DNA of 64,000 nucleotides from CAYQQU01 sp964419545 (GTDB lineage: Bacteria; Bacteroidota; Bacteroidia; Chitinophagales; Saprospiraceae), in contig CAYQQU010000008.1 in assembly GCA_964419545.1 (NCBI GenBank), positions 62,001 to 126,000 of the forward strand, in the 5' to 3' direction. Below the pieces are notes generated by a model. That model was not told the origin of the DNA, did not search any database, and saw only the letters and a program-made list of their open reading frames with translations. The translations under genes and the position numbers were made by a program. Below are positions 42,892 to 51,846 of this stretch, piece by piece; positions within the stretch are counted from its first letter, which is position 1, and each line of letters starts with the position of its first letter.

Positions 42892-44403
42892 ATGAACCGG
42901 ATTTTCAAAATAGCGTCCGTCCTGCTGGCTATCGGCCTGCTATCCGTTGCCTGCAGCGACGAATTCCTGGAGCGCAGCCCGCTGGTGGGAACCACCGAAG
43001 ACAATTTTTACCAAACCGAAGAGGACGCCGTCGCCGCCGTCAATGCCGCCTACGCGGCGCTGCAGTTCGAGCTTTCGCCGGCGGGGCATTTCCGCTGGTT
43101 CTGGGGCGATATCATGTCCGACGACGCCGTCAAAGGCGGCTCCGGCGATAATGACGTCAACGAGCTCCTGCAACTGGAAACTTTCCAGGGGCCGACCAAT
43201 ACCGACCTCCTGGAAGGCGAGTGGTGGGCCGATTTCGAAGGCATCTACCGGGCCAATGTCGTACTCGACAAGGTGCCGCCCATCGAGATGGACCCCGACC
43301 TGAAGGCCCGCATCCTGGCGGAAGCCAGGTTTATCCGCGCCTGGTTCAATTACAACCTGGTGACCATCTTCGGCGGGGTGCCCCTGGTAGACCGCGTGCT
43401 GGCGCCCAGCGAGTACACCATGCCGCGCGCTACGGCCGACGAGATCTGGGCTTTTTTGAAAAGCGACCTGCAGGCAGCCATCCCTGACCTGCCGGCGCGC
43501 AGCCAGTATCCGCCCCAACAGCTGGGCCGCATCACCAAGGGCGCGGCGCAGGCCCTGCTGCTGAAAGCCCATATGTGGCTAAAAGAATTCGCCGAAGCCC
43601 AAACGCTGGCCGAGGCGATCGTCAACTCCGGCGAGTATACCCTGGCGCCTGACTACGGCAGCATCTTCACGGAAGCCGGCGAGAACGGACCGGGTTCCAT
43701 TTTCGAAATCCAGTACATGAACGCTTCCGGCGGCAACTGGGGCCGCAACGCCGCCAACGAAGGCACCTTTACCAACGTCTTCCAGCGGGCCCGCGGCCAG
43801 TTTGAAGGCTTCGGGTTCAATATCCCGACGCAGGACCTCGTCGATGCGTTTTTCGTCGAAGGCTTCGAGGACCCGCGGCTGTCGAGTACTGTATTCCGCG
43901 AAGGCGACAACATGGGCGACCGCGGTATTTTCACCAAGGAAGCGACGGGCCAGCCTTACGACTACCATCCGAAAAAGTACTTCAACAATAAAGCAGAAGA
44001 AGCGCCTTTCGGCGATCCCAATCCGAACGGCGGCTCCAACGATCGCGTCATCCGCTACGCCGACGTGCTGCTGCTGCACGCCGAAGCCGCCTACCAGAAC
44101 GGAAACGAAGAAGCGGCCCGGACCTCGCTGAACGCGGTGCGCGCCCGCGCCCGCGCCGGCAACGACGACATCCTGCCCGACGTGACGGCTTCGGGACCAG
44201 ACCTGCTGGAAGCCATTTATCACGAACGCCGGGTGGAGCTGGGTATGGAAGGGCATCGCTTCTTCGATCTCGTACGCACCGGGCGCGCATCTGCCGAACT
44301 CGGACCGCTGGGCTACGTGGAAGGCACCCACAACCGGTTCCCGATCCCGGAAACCCAGATCCAGGCGACCAACGGCGCCATTACCCAAAATCCCGGGTAT
44401 TAA
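42892..44403 (+). CDS. SusD/RagB-family lipoprotein
   Basis: 503 residues. Lipobox LLSVACSDEF places it as a surface-exposed lipoprotein that caps SusC. The RagB/SusD TPR-like pattern is clear: ERSPLVGTTEDNFYQTEEDAVAAVNAAYAALQ, ARFIRAWFNYNLVTIFGGVPLVDRV, AQALLLKAHMWLKEF and the C-terminal VRARAR...IYHERRVELGMEGHRFFDLVRTGRA. It ends with the usual FPIPETQIQATNGAITQNPGY tail. Operonic with SusC. Confidence 0.97.
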   Translation: MNRIFKIASVLLAIGLLSVACSDEFLERSPLVGTTEDNFYQTEEDAVAAVNAAYAALQFELSPAGHFRWFWGDIMSDDAVKGGSGDNDVNELLQLETFQGPTNTDLLEGEWWADFEGIYRANVVLDKVPPIEMDPDLKARILAEARFIRAWFNYNLVTIFGGVPLVDRVLAPSEYTMPRATADEIWAFLKSDLQAAIPDLPARSQYPPQQLGRITKGAAQALLLKAHMWLKEFAEAQTLAEAIVNSGEYTLAPDYGSIFTEAGENGPGSIFEIQYMNASGGNWGRNAANEGTFTNVFQRARGQFEGFGFNIPTQDLVDAFFVEGFEDPRLSSTVFREGDNMGDRGIFTKEATGQPYDYHPKKYFNNKAEEAPFGDPNPNGGSNDRVIRYADVLLLHAEAAYQNGNEEAARTSLNAVRARARAGNDDILPDVTASGPDLLEAIYHERRVELGMEGHRFFDLVRTGRASAELGPLGYVEGTHNRFPIPETQIQATNGAITQNPGY

Positions 44404-44433
44404 TCAATCTTGTGAACGGTAAAAAAGCACACG

Positions 44434-45267
44434 ATGAAAAACTTAAAATATCTGTTCTTAATGCTGATCATCCTGGCGGCCTGTGATCCGGAAATGGACG
44501 AAGATATCACGCTCGGACCGCTGCCCGAACCACCCGCGTTTTCTGTAGAAATAGTGCCCGGCGATTCCAACCGGGTGGTGGTAAAAGACCTCTCTTCCGG
44601 AAACTTCGACCGTTTGTGGACCTTTGAGGGAGGAGAACCGGCTACTTCCGGGCTAGCGGAAGATACGGTCTTTTTCGCCAAAGCCGGCGTATATACGGTT
44701 ACCCTGCACGTGGCGGCCAATGGCGGCAACGGTACGGCCTCCGCCAGCGAGGAAGTCACCATCCTCACCGATGCCGAGGTCGCCTGCGACGAGACCATCG
44801 CCCTGCTGACGGGCGATTGCGAAGCCGCCGGAAAGTGCTGGATGTTCACCACGTCGGCGGGCGCCATAACCGTGGGGCCGACTTACGGTTCTTCCGATTG
44901 GTTTACCTCCAACGAAGGTTCGCTCGACCCTGCCCAGTACGACGATCGCTGGTGTTTCTTTTTCGAAGACCGTACTTTCGTCTACGAGAATAACGGCGCC
45001 ACGGTGAACCCCTGGGAGGGATACGTCCCCGTGCCCTACGATCCGCCGCCGGCATCCTGGTCGTTCCGGCCGGGCGCCGGGCAGGACGGCGTCGACCAGA
45101 TCGCGCTGTCGGAAGGCTACTTCATGGGCGTCTGGGATTCGGGCCCTAAGCTGGACATTGTCACCCTCACCGAAACCGAATTGGTGGTGCGGGCTTACAT
45201 CGTCGACCAAGAAGGGAACCAGGCGGCGGAAGGTTGGTTTGAACTGCATTTTGTCGCAGCGAATTGA
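44434..45267 (+). CDS. PKD-domain lipoprotein, probable surface glycan-binding protein
   Basis: 277 residues with a lipobox (MKNLKYLFLMLIILAACDP). Residues ~30-105 form a PKD-like domain (VVVKDLSSGNFDRLWTFEGGEPATSG to AGVYTVTLHVA). The C-terminal ~160 residues (CWMFTTSAGAITVGPTYGSSDWF, DDRWCFFFEDRTFVYENNGATVNPWEGY) resemble the beta-sandwich of bacterial glycan-binding lipoproteins downstream of SusD, in the position occupied by SusE-like proteins. No catalytic residues are visible. It lies between SusD and GH16. Confidence 0.8.
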   Translation: MKNLKYLFLMLIILAACDPEMDEDITLGPLPEPPAFSVEIVPGDSNRVVVKDLSSGNFDRLWTFEGGEPATSGLAEDTVFFAKAGVYTVTLHVAANGGNGTASASEEVTILTDAEVACDETIALLTGDCEAAGKCWMFTTSAGAITVGPTYGSSDWFTSNEGSLDPAQYDDRWCFFFEDRTFVYENNGATVNPWEGYVPVPYDPPPASWSFRPGAGQDGVDQIALSEGYFMGVWDSGPKLDIVTLTETELVVRAYIVDQEGNQAAEGWFELHFVAAN

Positions 45268-45308
45268 CGGAAATACAAATCTAAAACGGAACTCAAATAA
45301 GCAAAACC

Positions 45309-46511
45309 ATGAAAAACAAAATAGGTATGTTCTTTTCTTTGGTTCTATTGTTCACGCTTGCCGGTTGTATCGACGATGACGAATATCAGCAGCCCGACCG
45401 GGAACTGCCGGTGATAACCATAAGCGACGTCACCCAGGAAGAGGGGAACGAGTCGACGGTCTTTGAATTTACCATCACCTTGACCGGGCTCAACGTCACC
45501 AACGCCGGCGTGCGTTTCCGGACCGTGGACGGCACGGCGAAAGCCGGAGAGGATTATGTCGGCATCCTCGACAGCGCCATCGTTCTGGGGCCGGCGCAGA
45601 CCGAAAAGACCATCTCGATCGCCGTAGTTGCGGATTTCTTCAGGGAAGAAGACGAAGAATTCTCAGTGGAGCTGTACGATCCGGTCAACGTCACCCTGGA
45701 CAAAGAAGTAGGCCGGGCGGTCATCCTCAACGACGACACCTTTGAGGGATCGATTTTTATTCCGGACGGCTATATCACGCCCGAGGAATACCCGGGATAT
45801 AACCTGGTGTGGCAGGATGAGTTCGAGGGAGCAACCATCAACGAAGCGGACTGGAATTTTGAGATCGGCACCGGCAACAACGGCTGGGGCAATAACGAAC
45901 TGCAGTTCTACCGCAGAGAGAATGCTTCGTTGTACGAGGGCCACCTGGTCATTGAAGCCAGGGAAGAAAACTTCTCCGGCAGCAATTACACCTCGAGTCG
46001 TATGACGACCCAAAATAAGCAGACCTTCCGTTACGGCCGGGTAGACATCCGCGCCGTACTCCCGGAAACGCAGGGGATGTGGCCGGCCCTCTGGATGCTG
46101 GGGTCCAGCATTTCCGAGGTGGGCTGGCCGGCTTGCGGCGAGATCGACATTATGGAGATGCGCGGGCAAACGCCCAATCGCATCGAGGGGACGGTGCACT
46201 TCGGCGCGGGTGTCGCCCAACATCAGTTTATCGGGCAGCCCTATACCCTGTCGGAAGGGAAATTTACGAATGAGTTTCACGTTTTCTCCCTGATCTGGGA
46301 AGAGAATTCCATTCGCTGGCTCTTGGACGATGAAGAATTCTACCACTTTACCGTTGACGATATCGGCAACAACCCCTATCCGTTCAACGAGGAGTTCTTT
46401 TTCATATTCAATATCGCCGTTGGTGGCAATTACGTGGGCAGCCCCGATGACAGCACGGTTTTTCCGCAAACGATGATCGTCGACTATATCCGGGTGTTTC
46501 AAGAAGAGTAA
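45309..46511 (+). CDS. GH16 endo-beta-glucanase (laminarinase type) with Calx-beta domain, lipoprotein
   Basis: 400 residues with lipobox LFTLAGCIDDD. An N-terminal Calx-beta domain (ITISDVTQEEGNESTVFEFTITLTG, VRFRTVDGTAKAGEDYVG) precedes the GH16 domain. The catalytic motif GEIDIMEM places the nucleophile Glu278, Asp280 and acid/base Glu283, with WPALWMLGSS and the GNNELQFYRRENASL strand typical of laminarinases. With SusC/D and the surface binders this makes a compact beta-1,3-glucan system. The substrate is inferred from family and context. Confidence 0.92.
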   Translation: MKNKIGMFFSLVLLFTLAGCIDDDEYQQPDRELPVITISDVTQEEGNESTVFEFTITLTGLNVTNAGVRFRTVDGTAKAGEDYVGILDSAIVLGPAQTEKTISIAVVADFFREEDEEFSVELYDPVNVTLDKEVGRAVILNDDTFEGSIFIPDGYITPEEYPGYNLVWQDEFEGATINEADWNFEIGTGNNGWGNNELQFYRRENASLYEGHLVIEAREENFSGSNYTSSRMTTQNKQTFRYGRVDIRAVLPETQGMWPALWMLGSSISEVGWPACGEIDIMEMRGQTPNRIEGTVHFGAGVAQHQFIGQPYTLSEGKFTNEFHVFSLIWEENSIRWLLDDEEFYHFTVDDIGNNPYPFNEEFFFIFNIAVGGNYVGSPDDSTVFPQTMIVDYIRVFQEE

Positions 46512-46539
46512 ATGGGTTTGAGTTCGGGTTAGGATGTGG

Positions 46540-46597
46540 CCCACACCCACACCCTAACTCACACCCACACCCACACCCTAACCCACACCCACACCCA
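46540..46597. repeat. Telomere-like simple repeat (CCCACACCC/CCCTAA)
   Basis: A 58-base tract of CCCACA and CCCTAAC units with slight variations, in the gap between the convergent GH16 and aminotransferase genes. It is strongly strand-asymmetric (C-rich/G-rich), so one strand could form G-quadruplexes. Function is unclear. Confidence 0.8.
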
Positions 46598-46598
46598 T

Positions 46599-47492
46599 TT
46601 AAAATCTCTCCCCCTCCCGTTCAGTCTTTCCCCTGAATATTCCCATAATCTTTTCCAGCACCGCCTCGCCCGTCTTATTGAGGATAGCGCGGCCGTCGAT
46701 CTCCCTTACCCGCGTCAGTTCCCCCATGGTGCCGGTGACGAAAACTTCGTCGGCCGAGTAAAATTCCGCCAAGCTGAGGTTGCGTTCGGCGCAGGGGATG
46801 CCGTGTTCGCGGCAGATCTCCAGGACCAGGGCGCGCGTGATGCCGGGCAGGCAGGCGTGGGCGTGGGGCGTGAGCACCTGGCCGTGGCGGACGCAGAAGG
46901 CGTTGACGCCGTTGGCTTCGGCGACGAACCCGTCTTTGTCGAGCATGAGGCCGGCGTCGGCGCCGGCGTGGTTGGCTTCGATCTTGGCGAGGATGTTATT
47001 CAGCAGGTTATTGTGGTGGATCTTTGAGTCGAGGAAAGCCGGGTTATTGCGGCGCACCGAGCTGGTGATCAGGGTGATGGATTCGGGGTAGACCGGCGGT
47101 TTCCACTCGGCCAGTACGATGAGGGTGGGGCCCGACTGGTTGAGGCGGGGGTCCATGCCCGAGGTGATCTTTTCGCCGCGGGTAAGGGTGAGGCGGATGT
47201 GGACGCCGTCGTGCATCTCATTGGCCTTGAGCGTTTGGAAGATGGCTTGCTTGATGGCCTCTTTATCGGGTACTTCCGCAAAGGCCAGGGCGTGCGCCGA
47301 ATCCTGCAGGCGCTGCAGGTGGGCGTCGAGGCTGAAAATGCGGCCGTTGTAGACGCGCAGTCCTTCCCAGACGGCGTCGCCGCCCTGCACCACACTATCG
47401 AAAACGCTGACTTTGGCTTCGCGGCGAGGCAGCAGCTGGCCGTTGATGTAGACGAGGAGGTGCTCGTTTTTTGGGTTGAATTGTTGGAGCAT
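46599..47492 (-). CDS. PLP-dependent class IV aminotransferase (branched-chain or D-amino-acid type)
   Basis: 297 residues. Class IV features: VYINGQLLPRREAKVSVFDSVVQGGDAVWEGLRVYNG at the start, HHNNLLNNILAKIEANHAGADAGLMLDKDGFVAEANGVNAF and the FVTGTMGELTRVREIDGR C-terminal motif. The cofactor Lys lies in the region around DSKIHHNN. Overall it is closest to BCAT/DAAT members, but the substrate cannot be fixed. It precedes a sulfotransferase-like gene on the same strand and borders the telomere-like repeat at its 3' end. Confidence 0.88.
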   Translation of the reverse strand: MLQQFNPKNEHLLVYINGQLLPRREAKVSVFDSVVQGGDAVWEGLRVYNGRIFSLDAHLQRLQDSAHALAFAEVPDKEAIKQAIFQTLKANEMHDGVHIRLTLTRGEKITSGMDPRLNQSGPTLIVLAEWKPPVYPESITLITSSVRRNNPAFLDSKIHHNNLLNNILAKIEANHAGADAGLMLDKDGFVAEANGVNAFCVRHGQVLTPHAHACLPGITRALVLEICREHGIPCAERNLSLAEFYSADEVFVTGTMGELTRVREIDGRAILNKTGEAVLEKIMGIFRGKTEREGERF

Positions 47493-47549
47493 GGGTATAG
47501 GGTTGATTGGGGGGAAGATAGGTAAAAATGGTTAGAGCAGAACCAATTC

Positions 47550-48269
47550 TCAACGCAAGGCATGCCCCAACAACGCTTCGTAGTAAGGGCGGCACTCCGA
47601 CGCCAGTGTTTCCAGATGCGGCGGCAGCTCAAATGTTTGCTCCACGTAAGGCTTAAAGCCGGTAGAGCGGTGCACGGTGCGGTACCAGTAGGGCGCCCAT
47701 ACACCGTCTTCCGGGCGGGAGCCCGGGGGCCAATGCAGCATATGCGGTTCGAAAGGGAGGTCGAGGCGTTCGCAGAGTTGCCGGAGGACGGCTTCGGGAT
47801 CGCGCAACAGCACGTGGGCGTCGACCACCGCGGCGAGGCAGTTGTCCGCCCGGAGCTCCCGAAAGAGGTCGTACTGCAGGCGGACGCCGACATCGTCGAT
47901 GCCGGGATTGTGGACGACCTTGGTGTACGAAGCCAGAATAAAACGCGGATCGCGGATGAGCAGCACATTTTGCATCCGGCGCAGGAAAGCGCGGTCGAGC
48001 CATTGCAGGTGGTGGGTCATCTGCTTGAAGAGGACGACCGGGCTGGGGTAGTCGCCCAGCAGCACATCGCGCACCACGGCGGCGCCTTCCGGATTTTGGC
48101 TCGCGAGGATGGCTTCGCGGCCCGGGTGTTCGGCCGGCGAGTCGGTATGCGTCAGGTAGTGGGCGTACAACGGCTCGTCCACCACAGTGGTGTCGGCGCG
48201 CTGGGCGAAGCTGTACATCAGCGCGGTAGAGATGTTGCGCGGGCTCGACCAGAAGTTGATGCGTTGCAT
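47550..48269 (-). CDS. Sulfotransferase-like protein (P-loop, PAPS-binding type)
   Basis: 239 residues. SSPRNISTALMYSFAQR is the 5'-phosphosulfate-binding P-loop and LLIRDPRFILASYTKV the 3'-phosphate-binding motif typical of sulfotransferases; VVLFKQMTHHLQWL also fits. It lies 57 bases upstream of the aminotransferase on the same strand and is probably cotranscribed with it. The same two domains occur fused in some eukaryotic aminotransferase-like proteins (from memory of the plant family). Substrate unknown. Confidence 0.8.
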   Translation of the reverse strand: MQRINFWSSPRNISTALMYSFAQRADTTVVDEPLYAHYLTHTDSPAEHPGREAILASQNPEGAAVVRDVLLGDYPSPVVLFKQMTHHLQWLDRAFLRRMQNVLLIRDPRFILASYTKVVHNPGIDDVGVRLQYDLFRELRADNCLAAVVDAHVLLRDPEAVLRQLCERLDLPFEPHMLHWPPGSRPEDGVWAPYWYRTVHRSTGFKPYVEQTFELPPHLETLASECRPYYEALLGHALR

Positions 48270-48286
48270 TGGGTTATTGTGATGTA

Positions 48287-48310
48287 GGTCGTAGCCTGGA
48301 GACTACGACC
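48287..48310 (-). terminator. Weak hairpin after the YegP-like gene
   Basis: GGTCGTAG (48287-48294) pairs with CTACGACC (48303-48310). On the minus strand it lies just downstream of the 48345-48683 gene, but it lacks a clear T-tract. Confidence 0.35.
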
Positions 48311-48344
48311 AGCGTCCGGTGAACCAAATCCCAAATCACAAAGA

Positions 48345-48683
48345 CTATTCCACTGCCGTCAGGTCCACGATCTCCGCATTGGGGGCGTTTTCTTTTACCG
48401 AATTGATGCCGTTTTCCATGCCCGACTGGGAGGCGTACATCTGGCTGCTGCCGATGATCTGGTGGTTTTTGGAGCACAGGTTGAAGTGCAGCTTGCCGTT
48501 GGCGGCTTCTTTGCGGTCGTAGCAACCGTCGTCGAGCGCATTGTTCTTTACCGATTCGATGCCGTTCTTGGCGCTGGATTTGGAAGAATAGCCCTGGCTG
48601 GAGAGGATGACCTGACCGTTTTTGGCTTTCAGGCGGAAATAGTACTTCTCGTTGTTGTCGCTTTGGAAAATCTCGAACTTCAT
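48345..48683 (-). CDS. YegP/DUF1508-family protein, two tandem repeats
   Basis: 112 residues with two DUF1508 modules: KFEIFQSDNNEKYYFRLKAKNGQVILSSQGYSSKSSAKNGIESVK and a second copy KLHFNLCSKNHQIIGSSQMYASQSGMENGINSVKENAPNA. The family is small, cytoplasmic, widespread in Gram-negatives and of unsettled function, often linked to stress. Both repeat units keep the GxxxI and Y-S-S positions. The start is clear, with the upstream region A-rich. Confidence 0.9.
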   Translation of the reverse strand: MKFEIFQSDNNEKYYFRLKAKNGQVILSSQGYSSKSSAKNGIESVKNNALDDGCYDRKEAANGKLHFNLCSKNHQIIGSSQMYASQSGMENGINSVKENAPNAEIVDLTAVE

Positions 48684-48811
48684 GAAAATTGTTTTTTTGG
48701 TTAAAACTTACGGCAATTTAGGAAAAATGCGGTTTTCTCCCAATATTCCCGCAGGCTTTGCCTGCCGAAAGGCGAAATGCGTATATTTGGATGAGCCCAA
48801 TTTCCGACGAT

Positions 48812-49564
48812 ATGCGTTATTTCCTTCCGCTGCTCCTCTTGTTTTTCACCCTTCCGCTTTCCGGGCAGGAAGACGACGGTCCGCACGTTCCTTTTATTTA
48901 CACCAATTTCAACCTGCAGCTCGGCTTTCCGCTGGATGATTTTCAGGACCGGGTGGACGCCACCGGCCTCGGCTTCGGCGGTTATGCGGCCGTGCAGCTG
49001 TTCCGGGCCCCGGTTTTTGTCGGCTACGACTTTGCCTACCAGCAGCTCGACTACGAAGAGCTGGCTTTTACCGAAGAGATCGACGGGCAGCTCATTGATT
49101 TTGAGCTGCGCACGCGCAGCAACCTGATGGCGCATCACCTGCTCGTGCGCTACCAGCCGGCGGTGCGCTTTCCGCTCTGGCCTTATTTCGACGTCCTTTT
49201 GGGCGCCAAGCACCTCTACACCCGCACCAAGCTGGTGGAGCTGCTCGGCGACGGAGAAGAAAACATTCTGGAAAGCGAGCGCGATCTATCCGACTGGCCG
49301 CTGAGCTACGGCGGGGCTTTCGGGCTGCAGTATCCGGTGCTCAAAGATCAATCCTTAATGGTCGATCTGCGATTTGTGTACCTGCCCGGCGCCAATGCCC
49401 GCTACTATGCCCGCCGCCCCGATACCGACGGTATTCCGATCCAGGATTCGCTGGATTTCTTCGAGCAGCGGGCGTCCAATACCCCGGTTTTTTCCTTGCA
49501 GCTGGGCGTTACCATCGAGCTGGTCACAGCCTTCCGGGATATGAGCGAGCCGGAGGAATATTAA
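48812..49564 (+). CDS. Outer membrane beta-barrel protein
   Basis: 250 residues from the ATG at 48812 (MRYFLPLLLLFFTLPLSGQ signal peptide). The body alternates amphipathic strands (FIYTNFNLQLGFPLDDFQ, LMAHHLLVRYQPAVRFPLWPYFDVLLGAKHLYTRTKLV, LSYGGAFGLQYPVLKDQSLMVDLRFVYLPG), typical of an OmpA/OMP_b-brl-type barrel. It ends in a barrel-like strand (FSLQLGVTIELVTAFRD). The stop codon region coincides with the palindrome at 49561-49574. Specific function unknown. Confidence 0.75.
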   Translation: MRYFLPLLLLFFTLPLSGQEDDGPHVPFIYTNFNLQLGFPLDDFQDRVDATGLGFGGYAAVQLFRAPVFVGYDFAYQQLDYEELAFTEEIDGQLIDFELRTRSNLMAHHLLVRYQPAVRFPLWPYFDVLLGAKHLYTRTKLVELLGDGEENILESERDLSDWPLSYGGAFGLQYPVLKDQSLMVDLRFVYLPGANARYYARRPDTDGIPIQDSLDFFEQRASNTPVFSLQLGVTIELVTAFRDMSEPEEY

Positions 49565-49574
49565 TCCGGATTAA
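49561..49574. repeat. Extragenic palindrome TTAATCCGGATTAA
   Basis: A perfect 14-base palindrome covering the stop codon of the barrel gene and the end of the convergent dehydrogenase gene. It belongs to the TTAAYCCGGRTTAA-like group that also occurs at 22719, 54271, near 58568 and 62450. Confidence 0.65.
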
Positions 49575-50560
49575 CCACCATCCGCGGAATAGCGAATGCC
49601 GGCTTCAGTGCGGATGGCGTCCAGCAGTTCGATCAGGTCTTCGCTGAAGGAGAGCGGCAGCTGTGGGCTTTCGGTGCGGCCTTCCGACAGGCATTTCATC
49701 ACTTCCTCCGCTTCGAAATAATAGCCGTTGCCCTGGTAATTGTACTGGAAGTCGAGGGGGCGTTGGTCTTCCAGCAACAAAGTGAAGCTCGACGGCTCGT
49801 GCCAGCGCGTATGCAGGTGGATGGTGCCTTTTTCGCCGTAGATGAAGGCTTCGGTTTTGGTGTGCGCCAAAAAACTGGCGTGCAGATGAGCCAGTCGGCC
49901 GTCGGCGTACTGGAAAACGACGCCGCAGTCCTGGTCGACACCCGTAGGGCCGAAATGGGCCAGAGCGCTGATGCGTTCGGGTTTGCCCATGATGAGCAGC
50001 GACAGGAAAACGGGGTAAATGCCGATATCGAGCAAGGCCCCGCCGCCCAGGGCGAGGTTGAACAAGCGGCTCTCGGGCTGGAACGGCGCTTTGAAGCCGA
50101 AATCCGCTTTTACGGATAGCACCTGGCCGATCCGGCCCGACTGGATGATGTCGAGGGCTTCTTTCAAGGTGGGTAAAAAGCGGGTCCACAGCGCTTCCAT
50201 CAGGAAGACGCCGCGTTCGCGAGCGGTATGGACCATGCGCTTGACTTCGATCGCGTTCATGGCGAAAGGTTTTTCGCAGAGCACAGGGATTCCTGCTTCC
50301 AGGCAAATGAGCGTATTGGAGCAGTGGCGGTGGTGCGGGGTAGCGATGTAGACGACATCGAGGTCAGGACAATCGACAATGGCTTCGTAGCTGCCGTAGT
50401 GGTGGGGCGCGCCGTACGTTTGGGCAAAAGCCGCCGCGCGTTCTTCGGAACGGGAAGCGACCGCCCAAAGCCGGGCGTTGGAAAGGCCGGCTAGGTCTTG
50501 TGCGAATTTGTGCGCTATTTTACCCAGCCCGATGATGCCCCAGTGGTAGGTCTTAGCCAT
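49571..50560 (-). CDS. Gfo/Idh/MocA-family NAD(P)-dependent oxidoreductase
   Basis: 329 residues from the ATG at 50560. The Rossmann N-terminus is WGIIGLGKIAHKFAQDLAG, followed by the characteristic VYIATPHHRHCSNTLICLEAGIPVLCEKPFAMNAIEVKRMV (with the EKP motif), and ALGGGALLDIGIYPVFL in the C-terminal domain. The ORF extends to 50602 but without support. It should oxidise or reduce a sugar or cyclitol. The substrate is unknown, and it is outside the two polysaccharide loci. Confidence 0.92.
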   Translation of the reverse strand: MAKTYHWGIIGLGKIAHKFAQDLAGLSNARLWAVASRSEERAAAFAQTYGAPHHYGSYEAIVDCPDLDVVYIATPHHRHCSNTLICLEAGIPVLCEKPFAMNAIEVKRMVHTARERGVFLMEALWTRFLPTLKEALDIIQSGRIGQVLSVKADFGFKAPFQPESRLFNLALGGGALLDIGIYPVFLSLLIMGKPERISALAHFGPTGVDQDCGVVFQYADGRLAHLHASFLAHTKTEAFIYGEKGTIHLHTRWHEPSSFTLLLEDQRPLDFQYNYQGNGYYFEAEEVMKCLSEGRTESPQLPLSFSEDLIELLDAIRTEAGIRYSADGG

Positions 50561-50686
50561 GTTTTTTTTGCTAAGAAAGGAAAAATCGGGAGAATAAATC
50601 AAAGAATGACCAATAACCCTAAGTATTCATATTTCACTTTCGAATGCAGCTTGGTCATCGGAGACAGATTGTACTTCCCCCAATTC

Positions 50687-51538
50687 TTAAACCAGCGAGG
50701 TCGAATATTTAGTTGGAATAAAATTTACTTTTTTACCGAAATAAACTTCAGCAGGGATCTGGTATTCTAGCGACTCATGGCCTCTTTCATGGTTGTAAAA
50801 CCTCATGTATTCTTCTGTTCCATCATACAGCTCCGCACCTCCATTCGGAAGATTAAGGTAAAGATATTCGTACTTGTAGCTTCGCCAAAACCTTTCGATA
50901 AAAATATTATCAATGGCTCTTCCTTTTCCGTCCATACTGATCTGGATGCACTCCCCTTTGAGTAGATCAACGTACTCATCTGAGGTAAACTGACTACCCT
51001 GATCCGTATTCAGGATCTCCGGTTTTCCATTTAACAGGAATGCTTCTTTAATCACCGCTACGCACCACTGAGCGGTCATAGAGTTGGATATACTCCAGTT
51101 CACAATATGGCGACTGTAAAGGTCTATTAGCGCGAACAGATACATATATCCCTTTGCCATGGCAATGAACGTGATATCCGCAGCCCAGACCTGGTTGGGT
51201 CTGGTGATCGCCAGGTTCCTCAATAGATAGGGGAACTTATAAGTCGTGTTCCCTGGCTTACTCGTGTAGGGATTGGGGCCAATAGCCCTGATAACCATTA
51301 ACTTATACAGCCTCTCTACCCGGTTTTTACTGATCTTGTAGCCATACGCATGATTGATGAAATTCCGCATTCGAGGCACTCCGTAAAACGGCGTTGCCGT
51401 GTATTGGCGATCAATTATCTGCATCAAATGCAGGTTCAGGATACTCTCTCCTTTCGGCTTGTAGTACAGTCCCGAGCGATGGATACAGAGCAATTCGCAC
51501 TGTCGACGCTGACTGAGCTTGCTGTTTTTATCTACCAT
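50687..51538 (-). CDS. IS3-family transposase OrfB (DDE integrase)
   Basis: 283 residues. The RNase H-like core keeps the DDE triad: Asp in WAADITFI, Asp in LNTDQGSQFTSDEYV and Glu in IFIERFWRSYKYEYLYL. The rve-like pattern (GVPRMRNFINHAYGYKISKNRVERLY at the N-terminal end) is typical. It can be made as an OrfAB fusion: slipping -1 on the A8G run (51575-51583) continues AVSIDRKKRIEMVDKN into OrfB. No disruption is seen, so it may be active. Confidence 0.93.
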   Translation of the reverse strand: MVDKNSKLSQRRQCELLCIHRSGLYYKPKGESILNLHLMQIIDRQYTATPFYGVPRMRNFINHAYGYKISKNRVERLYKLMVIRAIGPNPYTSKPGNTTYKFPYLLRNLAITRPNQVWAADITFIAMAKGYMYLFALIDLYSRHIVNWSISNSMTAQWCVAVIKEAFLLNGKPEILNTDQGSQFTSDEYVDLLKGECIQISMDGKGRAIDNIFIERFWRSYKYEYLYLNLPNGGAELYDGTEEYMRFYNHERGHESLEYQIPAEVYFGKKVNFIPTKYSTSLV

Positions 51539-51558
51539 TTCAATACGCTTTTTTCGAT

Positions 51559-51846
51559 CTATTGAAACAGCTTTTTTTTAAGGAACTCGACCTCCATTTG
51601 GAGCTGGCCGATTTTAGCATACAGTTTTGCCTTTTCAGCTTCCACTTCGGAGACGGCCTTGTCTGGCGTCTTGGAAGAGAAGATCTGTTCAGCCTTGTTA
51701 AGGAAATCCTGCTTCCAGTAGGATATCTGATTGGGGTGAAGCTCGTACTTTTCACCCAGTTCACTTAGCGTCGAACGTTCCTGGAGGGCCTCCAGAACTA
51801 CCTTGAGTTTAAACTCTTTCGAGAACTTACGACGTGACTTTTTCAT
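51559..51846 (-). CDS. IS3-family transposase OrfA (HTH)
   Basis: 95 residues from the ATG at 51846 (MKKSRRKFSKEFKLKVVLEAL). It contains the HTH with SELGEKYELHPNQISYWKQDFL and a C-terminal coiled-coil-like KAKLYAKIGQLQMEVEFLKKKLFQ, ending in a stop at 51559. The frame overlaps the slippery AAAAAAAAG sequence, which supports programmed frameshifting into OrfB. Confidence 0.93.
   Translation of the reverse strand: MKKSRRKFSKEFKLKVVLEALQERSTLSELGEKYELHPNQISYWKQDFLNKAEQIFSSKTPDKAVSEVEAEKAKLYAKIGQLQMEVEFLKKKLFQ

Noticed and set aside
46540..46597. CRISPR-like array interpretation of the C-rich repeat
   Set aside because: Units are far too short and there are no unique spacers; this is a simple repeat.
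50498..50770. Small plus-strand ORF across the left IS end
   Set aside because: It crosses the IS boundary and the upstream dehydrogenase start; no signal peptide or family pattern, so it is not the missing 5' part of the barrel gene.
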